From: Clostridia bacterium
Lineage (GTDB): Bacteria > Bacillota_A > Clostridia > Monoglobales > Monoglobaceae
Direction: 5' to 3'
DNA length: 22,024 bases
NCBI GenBank assembly: GCA_017436135.1
Contig: JAFSDQ010000005.1
Coordinates: 1-22,024 of the forward strand
Made by a program: the position numbers and the translations under genes
In this document: in pieces, positions 6,264 to 14,412 of the stretch
How positions within the stretch are numbered: the stretch's first letter is position 1
Layout: each line of letters begins with the position of its first letter
The notes under the pieces: generated by a model
The model's database searches: none
What the model saw: only the letters and a program-made list of their open reading frames with translations
What the model was told of the DNA's origin: nothing

Positions 6264-8423
6264 ATGAATTTATTTAAAAGATTTTGCGCAGTTATAACAA
6301 TAATTGCTATAATTGCTTCATTTGGTGTTACTGCCTTCGCAGTTGAAACACCTGCAGTGGAAATCACAGAAGTTACAACTGCTTTAAAGTCAGCAGGTGT
6401 ATACACAGTTACAATTACTTATGATGCAACAGCCGTTGGCGATATGGGCGTAACAATGCTCTCATATCTCAGCGCTACAGGTTCACTTGAGGAAGGTGAA
6501 ACCTTTGATCAGGGTTCTGAGCCCGCTGCACCTACAATGTATGTTGCAGGCATTGACCAGTGGACTGTTGAAAACGGCACAGGCCTTACAAAGTCATTTG
6601 ATGTAAAGGTAGGCACACCCGGAACAGGTTCAGTTGCTTACGGAGCAACAAACCTGGTTATGATGGGCGGCGACGGTGTTGAAGGCGCTGACATGTTTAC
6701 TTATGCAATTCAGTGGGATGCTACAGCTTTAGCAGCTGCAGGTACACTTGCTCTCACAGATGTTCCTTATGGTTCAGACGAGACAGCTATTGCTGCTTTG
6801 GTAGAAGCAGAGCTCGGCGATAGTATTACTCTTACATACACAGGTGCAGACAGCAAGACAGCTGAATTGGTTGATTATGATGCTGTAGACGTTGTTGTTG
6901 AAGAGAATAATGGTGCTTACACAGTAGAGTTTACAACTACAGCTGTTAATGCTGTAGACAATGTAGCAAAGCTTCCCGAAAGCGTAGACACACTTACAAC
7001 AGGTGCACAGGCTTTGAGTGTTGCATTTGCTCCATTTGCAGCTGACGAAGCTGTTATGAAGGGCGATACTCAAGCTATAACTGTTGGCTTGGCAGAGGTT
7101 GAAGGTGCTGTTGAAGCAGGTTCATCACCTAACTTGTTATTGACAGGTGCAGACCTTGCTAACAAAATCGCAAAAAATGTTGCAGCAAAAGTTACTGCAA
7201 AGGGTATCGTTCTTAAGAGCACAACAAACGACGAGTGGAGACAGGAAGTTACAGCTGCAGACCTTGAGGCTGCAAGTCTTTCTTTGACAGCTGTTTACAC
7301 AAGTGGTACAACTCATACTTCTGATAACTTTACAACAGTAGATGTAGGTCTCGAATATACAATCACAGTTTCTGCTATCACAGATTCTGCTGTGACAGTT
7401 GGCAATGCTACTCTCGCAGATCCTGTTACATTTGATGTTGCTGTTACTGTTAAAAAGTATGTTGCAGAGTGGAATGTTGCAGCTGCTTCTTATGTGGGCA
7501 CAGCAATCGATAACGAATACGATATGCCAACTGCTGATTTGACAGATGCTTATAGAGAAGAAAAGGCATTTTCTGCTGTTGAAAGTGCTGTAATTACACT
7601 TACAGGTGCTGATGAAGGTTATACACAGGAAGTTTTAGTTAGTGAGCTTGAAGGAGAAGTGCTTAAAACTCTTAAAACTGTTGAAGAAAATTACTTTGTT
7701 ACTGTTACAATTCCTGGAGGAACATACAACAATGCAGTTGTAGCAGAACCTGGTCTTACAGTTGATATCCCTGTTAAATTTACAGAAAACCCAGCTGAAT
7801 TCACTTTTGATTCAGTGACATATAAGAAGGGTGCAACCGATGCTGCAGCTACCGCTTTGGATGTTACAGTAAGCGAAAGTACTGCTGATGCTATTGCTGC
7901 TGCTATCGCTGCAGACTACAAAGCTTATGTAACTCTCAAACGTGGCGAATGGAAAGATAACGAAGAAACAGAGCTTGCTTTGGATGCAGAGTGGATTGCA
8001 GTTGTAGCTCCTGCTATTGAGGAAGGAACAGGCGCATACACTGCAACAATCACTGTTCCTGCAGGTGCTATAGCTGGCGCAGCTGCTGACACACTCGAAA
8101 TCAGCGGTACCGTAACTATTGAGACAAGCACATATGCTGATTTGGATGGCGACGGATATATCACAGGTAATGATGTTAACGAAGCAATTAAGTACGTTAA
8201 CAAGCAGTCAGCACAGGGTGCAAATCCTGACTATGAGCCTTATGTATTCATAAATGGAATAACGCAGGAGCCTATTTCTGAAGTATATGGCGATGTAGAT
8301 GGCGACACTTATATTACAGGTAACGATGTTAATGAAATTATTAAGTACGTTAACAAGCAGTCAGCACAGGGCGCAAATCCTGACTATGAGCCTTATGTAT
8401 TCCCAGTATTATTACAACCGTAA
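6264..8423 (+). CDS. Secreted modular surface protein with C-terminal dockerin-type repeats, 719 aa
   Basis: The start at 6264 is preferred because AGGAGG (6249-6254) sits 9 bases before it, while the in-frame ATG at 6255 abuts that ribosome site. A signal peptide is clear: basic start, hydrophobic core, cut after AFA near residue 26. The body is Ala/Thr/Val-rich and beta-rich, with repeating units of about 100-130 residues containing a short helix then a strand, such as ITLTYTGAD, AVITLTGAD and AYVTLKRG. The C-terminus has two calcium loops of dockerin type, D626-L-D-G-D-G and D677-V-D-G-D-T, each followed by YITGNDVNE and a KYVNKQSA helix. Dockerins bind cohesin domains on other proteins. 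No catalytic domain is visible, so it may be structural. The downstream SLH protein is a possible partner. The loop spacing of 51 residues is longer than in classical dockerins. Confidence 0.82.
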   Translation: MNLFKRFCAVITIIAIIASFGVTAFAVETPAVEITEVTTALKSAGVYTVTITYDATAVGDMGVTMLSYLSATGSLEEGETFDQGSEPAAPTMYVAGIDQWTVENGTGLTKSFDVKVGTPGTGSVAYGATNLVMMGGDGVEGADMFTYAIQWDATALAAAGTLALTDVPYGSDETAIAALVEAELGDSITLTYTGADSKTAELVDYDAVDVVVEENNGAYTVEFTTTAVNAVDNVAKLPESVDTLTTGAQALSVAFAPFAADEAVMKGDTQAITVGLAEVEGAVEAGSSPNLLLTGADLANKIAKNVAAKVTAKGIVLKSTTNDEWRQEVTAADLEAASLSLTAVYTSGTTHTSDNFTTVDVGLEYTITVSAITDSAVTVGNATLADPVTFDVAVTVKKYVAEWNVAAASYVGTAIDNEYDMPTADLTDAYREEKAFSAVESAVITLTGADEGYTQEVLVSELEGEVLKTLKTVEENYFVTVTIPGGTYNNAVVAEPGLTVDIPVKFTENPAEFTFDSVTYKKGATDAAATALDVTVSESTADAIAAAIAADYKAYVTLKRGEWKDNEETELALDAEWIAVVAPAIEEGTGAYTATITVPAGAIAGAAADTLEISGTVTIETSTYADLDGDGYITGNDVNEAIKYVNKQSAQGANPDYEPYVFINGITQEPISEVYGDVDGDTYITGNDVNEIIKYVNKQSAQGANPDYEPYVFPVLLQP
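8187..8402 (+). repeat. 63-base duplication inside the dockerin coding region
   Basis: 8187-8249 and 8340-8402 are identical at 62 of 63 bases (T versus C at 8219/8372). Both encode the stretch KYVNKQSAQGANPDYEPYVF. The Ca-loop segments just upstream are related but more diverged, which suggests a recent duplication or gene conversion of the second half of the unit. Confidence 0.85.
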
Positions 8424-8439
8424 TAATAAGCTCGCTTTA

Positions 8440-8510
8440 TATGGGAGGGGCTTGCTCCTCCCGAAATAGCCCCCTTTGATAAGGGGGAGCTCCCTTTACA
8501 CAAGGGAGCC
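8440..8510. repeat. Three adjacent hairpin repeats between the two surface genes
   Basis: Successive palindromes: GGGAG...CTCCC with the GGGGCTTGCTCC core (8442-8461), CCCCCTTT/AAGGGGG (about 8470-8487), and GCTCCCTT/AAGGGAGC (about 8489-8509). The first matches the half element at 11337-11361. There is no T-run, so they are not classic terminators, though they could limit readthrough or protect mRNA 3' ends. No consensus promoter for the next gene is visible in 8424-8556. Confidence 0.6.
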
Positions 8511-8573
8511 TGATACAGAAAAATAATTAAACACATTATAAATTTAAAGAATTTCGAAAGGAGAAATTTTAAA

Positions 8574-10895
8574 ATGAGAATTTTAAAGAAAAGCTTGGCT
8601 TTAATCCTTGCAATAGCAATGATGGCAAGCCTTATGGTAGTTAATGTAGCTGCTGCAGAGCCTACAGCAAAATTTACATTAAAGTATAACGGATCTGCTA
8701 ACACAGGCGTAGCATATAAGACTGCAGGACTTACAAGTCTTTCATTTGACTTGTTCTTCTCTGCAGCAGATGGCAGTGATATCACAACAGGTGGTTTTGC
8801 TTACCAGATGGTTTATCCTGATTGGGTTAATTCTGTTGTTATTACTGACAAGGTTGATAATGTTACTGACGACAACATAGCTTTTGCTCACAAAGCTGGT
8901 GTAGCGTTATCATTGCAGAATGGTGCAACTCAAGAAATTGATGCAGATACCAAAATTGCTACAATAACACTTAACTTCGATGATGGTGAATTGGCAGCCC
9001 TGGAGACTATTGCATTGACTGCGAATACACAGACAGCAACAGTTGGTGATGGGTTAGGTTTCACAGGTGAAGTTATGGATACTGCAGAAGGTCAGGGATC
9101 ATTCACACTTACTCTTGAAGATGCAGTTGAGATTACAGGGCTTAAGACACCTATTTCAATAGCAGACAAGAAGGTTGGTACAGCACAGGGAGATCTTGGT
9201 CTTGATTCTACGGTTACTGTAACTACAGTAAAGGCAGGAACAGAAACAGCTGCTGCTGATATTGAGAATGTTGCTGTTACATGGTCGGGCTATGATCCGT
9301 TGAGTCTTGACTCGCAGTCATTGACAGGTACACTTACAGATCCTGATGGCGATGGTGATGGCGTAAGCATTGCTTCTGATGCAGAAATTACAGCGACTGT
9401 TGATTTGCTCCCCTTGGGAACAGATGATACAACTGTTACTATTACTGCTGACGCAGAAGCTTTGAAGGTAAAAGAAGGCGAAGCTAAAACTGATGCAGAA
9501 GTAGCTGATATAGTTAAGGCTGCTATAACAAAGATTGAGTTTGCAGGCAATGGTCTTACTCGTGAAATCAGCAAAGATGCTGCAAACATCGACTTTAACA
9601 AGACTGACGCTACTGTTGTAGGCACAGAGGTTGTTGATGATACTATTGCTATAACAGTTGAATTTAATGATGTTGACTCTGAAGATGGTATATTTGATGG
9701 TGTTGTAAAAGATGTTGCTGGTTCTATTGAATTGCTTGTTGTTCCTGCTGAAATCGCAGGCGGAAGCATTGTTGTTAAGGGTCAGAGAGCTACTGCTATT
9801 CCTGAAGTTACTGCTGTAATTCCTGCTGATGGCGTTGCTGCAGACACATACACAGTTGTTGTTAACTTCCGTGCTCTTAAGGAAGATGGAACACCTGATT
9901 ATGAGGCAGAAGTTGCAGATACTATCACTGTTGCAGATGTAGAAGTTACTGCAGGTCAGGCTAAAACAGTAAATGCAAAAGCTACAAAGAACCTCAGAGA
10001 TATGGGATTTGACGAAGTTGGCGAAGAGTTCGCAGTAGAAGTTCTCGTTGACGGAGCTGCTCTCTTGGTAGAAGGTGTTGCATATATCAAAGATAAGGTT
10101 GTTGCAAGCACAGGCGGTTCTGTTGGAGGTATTGGCAACTCAATTGTTGCTCCTAAACCTCAGACACCTGTAGAGCCTGATGAACCCGGCACAGAAGAGC
10201 CTGGTACAGAAGAGCCTGGTACAGAAGAGCCCGGCACAGAAGAGCCCGGTACAGAAGAGCCTGGCACAGAAGAACCCGGTACAGAAGAGCCTGCTACAGG
10301 CTTTGAAGATGTAACAGCTGAATTTGATTGGGCTGCAGAGTCTATCAACAAGCTTGCTGACCTTGGTGTTATCAATGGTAAGGGCGACAACAAGTTTGCT
10401 CCTAACGATGACATCACTCGTGCAGAGTTCACAAAGATGATCGTTACACTTCTCGGTCTTGAAGCTACAGCTACAGAAACAGCATTTGCTGACTGCACAG
10501 CTGATGATTGGTTCACACCTTATATAATCGCTGCTACAGAGGCTGGTGTTGTAACAGGTGTTGCTGATGATGCATTTGCTCCTAACGATACAATTACTCG
10601 TGAACAGGCATGTGCAATCCTTGGTCGTGCACTTGCTCTTACAGGTGAAGCAGAAGCAACATTCACAGATGCTGCAGAGATTTCTGAATACGCTGCAGAG
10701 TTTGTTGCTGCACTTGCAGAACTCGGTATCATCAATGGTTACGAGGATGGTTCATTTGCTCCTGCAAACAACATTACTCGTGCAGAGGCTGCTAAAATTT
10801 TGGCAGGTGCTCTTGATATAATTGCTCCTGTAGAGGATGCTCCTGTTGAAGAAGCTCCCGCAGAAGAAGTTGTTGAAGAGGTAGTTGCTGAATAA
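8574..10895 (+). CDS. SLH-domain surface protein with Ig-like modules and GTEEP linker, 773 aa
   Basis: A signal peptide is evident (cut after VAAA, about residue 28). Domain order: a beta-rich N-terminal domain (about 30-182) that vaguely recalls a cohesin-type sandwich; a Big_4-type Ig-like domain (about 186-290; DLGLDSTVTVT ... VTWSGYDP ... GTL); one or two further beta modules (about 290-520) that resemble those of the upstream dockerin protein; seven GTEEP repeats (539-573); three SLH domains (about 577-750; ITRAE, ITREQ, ITRAE); and an acidic tail rich in Val and Glu. SLH domains bind pyruvylated secondary wall polymer, so this protein should sit in the S-layer. The ribosome site AAAGGAG (8557-8563) fixes the start. 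It may be an S-layer protein or an anchoring scaffold for the dockerin protein. Confidence 0.9.
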   Translation: MRILKKSLALILAIAMMASLMVVNVAAAEPTAKFTLKYNGSANTGVAYKTAGLTSLSFDLFFSAADGSDITTGGFAYQMVYPDWVNSVVITDKVDNVTDDNIAFAHKAGVALSLQNGATQEIDADTKIATITLNFDDGELAALETIALTANTQTATVGDGLGFTGEVMDTAEGQGSFTLTLEDAVEITGLKTPISIADKKVGTAQGDLGLDSTVTVTTVKAGTETAAADIENVAVTWSGYDPLSLDSQSLTGTLTDPDGDGDGVSIASDAEITATVDLLPLGTDDTTVTITADAEALKVKEGEAKTDAEVADIVKAAITKIEFAGNGLTREISKDAANIDFNKTDATVVGTEVVDDTIAITVEFNDVDSEDGIFDGVVKDVAGSIELLVVPAEIAGGSIVVKGQRATAIPEVTAVIPADGVAADTYTVVVNFRALKEDGTPDYEAEVADTITVADVEVTAGQAKTVNAKATKNLRDMGFDEVGEEFAVEVLVDGAALLVEGVAYIKDKVVASTGGSVGGIGNSIVAPKPQTPVEPDEPGTEEPGTEEPGTEEPGTEEPGTEEPGTEEPGTEEPATGFEDVTAEFDWAAESINKLADLGVINGKGDNKFAPNDDITRAEFTKMIVTLLGLEATATETAFADCTADDWFTPYIIAATEAGVVTGVADDAFAPNDTITREQACAILGRALALTGEAEATFTDAAEISEYAAEFVAALAELGIINGYEDGSFAPANNITRAEAAKILAGALDIIAPVEDAPVEEAPAEEVVEEVVAE
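10188..10292 (+). repeat. Seven 15-base tandem repeats encoding GTEEP
   Basis: Seven consecutive 15-mers of the form GG(T/C)ACAGAAGA(G/A)CC(T/C), which differ only at synonymous positions. They encode the Pro/Glu/Thr linker between the Ig-like modules and the SLH domains. Such arrays change copy number by slippage, so linker length may vary between strains. Confidence 0.95.
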
Positions 10896-10910
10896 TAATC
10901 AGTATATTTC

Positions 10911-10947
10911 AAGAAGGTGTTTGGGAAACCAAACACCTTCTTTTTTT
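10911..10947 (+). terminator. Strong intrinsic terminator of the SLH gene
   Basis: A perfect 14-bp stem (AAGAAGGTGTTTGG / CCAAACACCTTCTT) with a GAAA tetraloop and seven T residues (10941-10947). It starts 15 bases after the stop codon. Confidence 0.95.
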
Positions 10948-10985
10948 GGCGCCATATGGGACCGCACGGGGTGGATGAGGTGGTG

Positions 10986-11038
10986 TAGGGAATGCGTTTA
11001 TGCATTCCGCCTCGGAACGGATAAATCCGTTCCCTACG
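10986..11038. repeat. Two-hairpin GTAGGG...CCCTAC repeat element, copy A
   Basis: Outer ends GTAGGG and CCCTAC flank two hairpins: GGAATGC/GCATTCC, and GGAACGGA-TAAA-TCCGTTCC, joined by a short GCCTC linker. The architecture is the same as at 11392-11441. Confidence 0.7.
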
Positions 11039-11040
11039 AA

Positions 11041-11336
11041 ATAAATGTAACAATAGGGATGCCAGAAAACAAATTGAATTTTTTAATTTTCGAACTGCCG
11101 TTTGGGGATGTCCCTTTTGCTCGTACAAAAGGAACCAAAATACGGTCGGGGACACCCCGACACCCCCCATCGGCGCACCCGAAAAAGATATGCTGATAAC
11201 ATTCGGATTTATTTCGCAGTCTGACGACGCAATTGTTACAACTGTGCACGTAATTTTTGTGGCGTGGTGCTGGTAAAATTTTACCGAGATTGCAAACATC
11301 GGTTATGGATAACCCAAGGCGTGGAATTGTGAAATC
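11041..11336. other. Gene-free stretch with repeat-like sequence
   Basis: About 300 bases of mixed composition between two-hairpin elements. It contains a nested palindrome (GGGGATGTCCC ... CCTTTTG/CAAAAGG ... GGGGACACCCC, about 11104-11158). Reading frames on both strands are low-complexity, lack ribosome sites and resemble no protein family, so I call none. Confidence 0.5.
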
Positions 11337-11361
11337 GTAGGGGAGGGGCTTGCTCCTCCCG
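11337..11361. repeat. GTAGGGG half element
   Basis: GTAGGGGAGGGG, then CTTG, then CTCCTCCCG: one hairpin only, with the same left end as the two-hairpin elements. Its core recurs at 8442-8461. Confidence 0.65.
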
Positions 11362-11391
11362 AAGAAAATTTACGATTATACAAAACATTGT

Positions 11392-11441
11392 AGGGGACAT
11401 ACGCGTTTGTCCCGGGGGCGATTCTTGAATCGCCCCTACAA
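11392..11441. repeat. Two-hairpin GTAGGGG...CCCCTAC repeat element, copy B
   Basis: The left end GTAGGGG and right end CCCCTAC enclose hairpin 1 (GGACA ... TGTCC) and hairpin 2 (GGGCGATTC-TT-GAATCGCCC). It has the same design as 10986-11038 with different hairpin sequences. I recall very similar elements ending GAATCGCCCCTAC as common in gut Clostridia genomes; the sequence alone shows only the structure. Confidence 0.75.
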
Positions 11442-11524
11442 AAGCGTAATATTTTACGTAATAACGAAATTGCAGGGTAGGGGGAATAATTCTTCCCGTA
11501 TGCCAACCGTAACAGTATTGTAAG

Positions 11525-11553
11525 TTGAAATTTTACTATAAATGTGATATAAT
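11525..11553 (+). promoter_or_regulatory. Sigma-A promoter of the GH2 gene
   Basis: TTGAAA (11525-11530), a 17-base spacer, TATAAT (11548-11553). Start near 11560. The ribosome site AAAGGAG (11581-11587) is 8 bases before the ATG. Confidence 0.8.
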
Positions 11554-11595
11554 TGATTTAATACCTATTTTTTTGCAAGAAAAGGAGATTTTCTT

Positions 11596-14334
11596 ATGCT
11601 GTTTAATTCTGTTACCTTAAACGGAGATTGGGGAATGAATTACCAACAAGAAAAATATACATCCTCTGATATTCCCAAATGCGACTTTTATCCTATTAAA
11701 AACGCGGTTCCTGGGTATTGGGAGGATATGACCGATGCATTTCAGCTTGTTGAATTTTTTGGCAAATTGCGTATTAACCCTGAATATGGAATTCAGCGCT
11801 ATCCCATGACAGGATATTGTCCTGATATGGCGCTTCCTAATATTATAGGAAATTTCTTTTATAAAAGAAGTTTTATTTTAGATGAAGTTCGGGATAATGC
11901 AACCCTTTACTTTACAGGGGTGCAAAATGCGGTTTCTGTATGGGTAAATGATACATACCTTGGCAGACACGAGGGATATAGCTCGGAGTTTGAATTTACT
12001 CTTCCCGAAAATCTCCTGAAAAATGGGGAAAACACTATAATTATGTCCGTTTCCAATTACGACCTTGTGGGCTATGACGGACTGCTTGTTTCGGGACTTT
12101 CCACCCGTGCAGTGACAGAGGGCACAGGAGGAATAACCGGGGATATGGAGATAAGATTCTATAATTCTCCTCTCCGTGATGTGGCTCTTTTTGTGGCAGA
12201 GGATTGCTCAAGAATTGATGCAACCATTGTTGCACCAGCCGATGCAAAGATTGATTGGGAAGTATATGACGGAGATAAGCTTTTAAAAAGCGGCTCTTCG
12301 GAGGGTGAATTTTCCTTTGATACAGAGGGGCTTGACCTTTGGAGTCCCGAAAACCCCAAAATGTATGTGTTAAAGCTTATCTGCGGCGAGGGAAGCCTTA
12401 CAAGAAATTTTGGTGTAAGACGGCTCTTGCCCGACGGAGTACATTTTAAGCTTAACGGCTATCCTTATTTCCTTCGTGGAATATGCGAGCACTGCTACTA
12501 TCCTGACACAGTACATTCAAATCATGACAAGGCATTTTACAGAAGTGTGATAAAAAAGATTAAAGAGCTTGGTTTTAACTTTATCAGATTTCATACCTGT
12601 ATTGGAGAGGAAGAATATCTTCAGGCGGCAGACGAGCTTGGTATGCTTGTCCATATAGAAAGCCCTAACAATACCTCTTTAGAGGAATGGAAAGAAATTG
12701 TTAACACCTGCAGACGGCATCCCAGCGTTGTAATATATTGTTGTGGGAATGAATTACAGATGGACGAACCGCGCATTGCTCACCTTAACAAGTGCGCAGA
12801 CGTTGTTCATGCTGAAACAGACGCTTTATTCTCCCCTATGAGCGCTATGCGTGGGCTTGAATACTGCTGGATAGAGCCGGAACAGGAGCAATTTACTGTA
12901 GAAGAGCCCTTTAAGCATCACCCAAGCCGAATAGAGGTTGTGGGTAAGTTCAGCGATTTATACAGCAGTTATGCCAATGGCAGATTTAGCTACGATTCAC
13001 ATATTGCTGACCCTGTAGAGAGCGATGAGTGGAGCCGTGTTTACAACAAGCCCAGAGTCAGCCACGAAATCTGTATTGACGGCACCTACACAGACCTTTC
13101 CTTAAAAGACAGATACAAGGGTAAAAGAATTGGCAAAACGGAAATGTTCTCATCTATTGAAGAACATTTGGAAAGTAAAGGCGTTCTTGAAAAAGCACCT
13201 CTTTATTTCAGGAATTCTTCAGAATGGCAGCGCAGAATCAGAAAATTCTGCTTTGAGGAGCTTCGCCGAAGCGAAAATATGGCAGGCTATGACTTTTTAG
13301 GCCCAATTGATACCCATTGGCATACCTTTGGCTATGATGTGGGTATGATGAACGAGTTTTACGAGCTAAAACCTGGAGAAACCGAGAGAAATGTCCTTAT
13401 GTACAACTCGGAAACAGTTGTTCTCACTGACTTGAGCAAAAATCTGAATCTGCTTGGAGGAAGTGAATTAAGCTTTGGAGTTTATACCTCCTGCTACCAT
13501 AAGACACCGGTTGAAGATGCATGCCTTACTGTAAGGATATTGAAAGATGGAAAACAACTTATAAAGAAAACCGCAAAAATTGACAGGATTGAAAACGGAA
13601 AAGTTTCCAAACTCTACGATTTTTCTGCTGTCCTGCCTGCGGTTGATAAAGCAGAGGAGATAATTCTCTCTGTTACTCTTGATGCAGATGAGCTTTATGC
13701 AGAAAATCAATGGGAAATGTATGTATTCCCTGAAGTTGAAGTAAAACAGGGAGATGTTGTGGTATCAGAGGGAATGGAATTAGGCGAGCTTACAGAGCTT
13801 CTTAAAAAGGGCAAAAAGGTTGTTCTCTTTGGAACAGAGCCCTTTGCTTCTCTGCCAACTTCGTTTAAGGTTGCACTTGCAGGCAGAACGTCAGGAAATG
13901 TTGCAACTGTAATTGCGGACCATCCCCTTGGAAATGTTATGCCCAACAAGGGCTTCTGCGGATGGCAGTTTGCAAAACTTCTTGAGGGTGGAAATGCGGT
14001 TTGCTTTAACAGGGATGATATTCCCTTTAACCCCATAATAGAGGTTGTTTCAACTCATAAGAACGTGGTAAAGCAGTCAATTTTGTTTGAGTTCAAGGCT
14101 TTTGAGGGAAGCCTGATTGTTTGCGGCTTTAATTTTGAGGAATCAGACCCGGGAGCAAGATGGTTGAGGGCAAAAATCCTTGAATATGCTACCAGTGATT
14201 TGTTTGACCCGATTGATGTTATTGACGGAGAGCAGCTCCTGGCACTTGCCACAGAGGATGAAACGGCTGTTGCTGCAAACACAAACCTTGCCTTTAATGC
14301 AAACGATAAAACTGCGCAAACAAAAAAGAAATAG
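11596..14334 (+). CDS. Glycoside hydrolase family 2 enzyme, 912 aa
   Basis: Cytoplasmic (no signal peptide). It has the GH2 layout: a sugar-binding jelly roll (about 1-200, with SVWVNDTYLGRHEGYSSEF), an Ig-like sandwich (about 200-275), a TIM barrel (about 280-620), and a C-terminal extension of about 290 residues of unclear fold. The family hydrolyses beta-galactosides, glucuronides or mannosides by a retaining mechanism. The likely acid/base is E386 in YCCGNEL; the likely nucleophile is E491 in VSHEICIDG. Their 105-residue spacing is somewhat longer than in LacZ. The barrel entry motif LNGYPYFLRGICEHCYYPDT replaces the usual RGVN(R)HE, so it is not LacZ or GusA. The next gene follows after 78 bases, suggesting co-transcription. 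The natural substrate is unknown. Confidence 0.85.
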   Translation: MLFNSVTLNGDWGMNYQQEKYTSSDIPKCDFYPIKNAVPGYWEDMTDAFQLVEFFGKLRINPEYGIQRYPMTGYCPDMALPNIIGNFFYKRSFILDEVRDNATLYFTGVQNAVSVWVNDTYLGRHEGYSSEFEFTLPENLLKNGENTIIMSVSNYDLVGYDGLLVSGLSTRAVTEGTGGITGDMEIRFYNSPLRDVALFVAEDCSRIDATIVAPADAKIDWEVYDGDKLLKSGSSEGEFSFDTEGLDLWSPENPKMYVLKLICGEGSLTRNFGVRRLLPDGVHFKLNGYPYFLRGICEHCYYPDTVHSNHDKAFYRSVIKKIKELGFNFIRFHTCIGEEEYLQAADELGMLVHIESPNNTSLEEWKEIVNTCRRHPSVVIYCCGNELQMDEPRIAHLNKCADVVHAETDALFSPMSAMRGLEYCWIEPEQEQFTVEEPFKHHPSRIEVVGKFSDLYSSYANGRFSYDSHIADPVESDEWSRVYNKPRVSHEICIDGTYTDLSLKDRYKGKRIGKTEMFSSIEEHLESKGVLEKAPLYFRNSSEWQRRIRKFCFEELRRSENMAGYDFLGPIDTHWHTFGYDVGMMNEFYELKPGETERNVLMYNSETVVLTDLSKNLNLLGGSELSFGVYTSCYHKTPVEDACLTVRILKDGKQLIKKTAKIDRIENGKVSKLYDFSAVLPAVDKAEEIILSVTLDADELYAENQWEMYVFPEVEVKQGDVVVSEGMELGELTELLKKGKKVVLFGTEPFASLPTSFKVALAGRTSGNVATVIADHPLGNVMPNKGFCGWQFAKLLEGGNAVCFNRDDIPFNPIIEVVSTHKNVVKQSILFEFKAFEGSLIVCGFNFEESDPGARWLRAKILEYATSDLFDPIDVIDGEQLLALATEDETAVAANTNLAFNANDKTAQTKKK

Positions 14335-14412
14335 AATTATATATACAAGCATATATTTAATTAAAACAGACAAGTGTATTGGATATATCTGATAAAAAGG
14401 AGATGGAATGAT

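Noticed and set aside
9290..9769. 159-aa Ser/Thr-rich minus-strand frame
   Set aside because: It is antisense to the low-complexity SLH-protein coding region; the lack of stops comes from codon bias.
10188..10292. CRISPR-like regular repeats
   Set aside because: The 15-base units are contiguous, without spacers, in frame, and encode a GTEEP linker.
10739..11299. 186-aa minus-strand frame across the SLH terminator and following repeats
   Set aside because: It spans the SLH gene end, a perfect terminator and a two-hairpin repeat; no ribosome site or recognisable domain.
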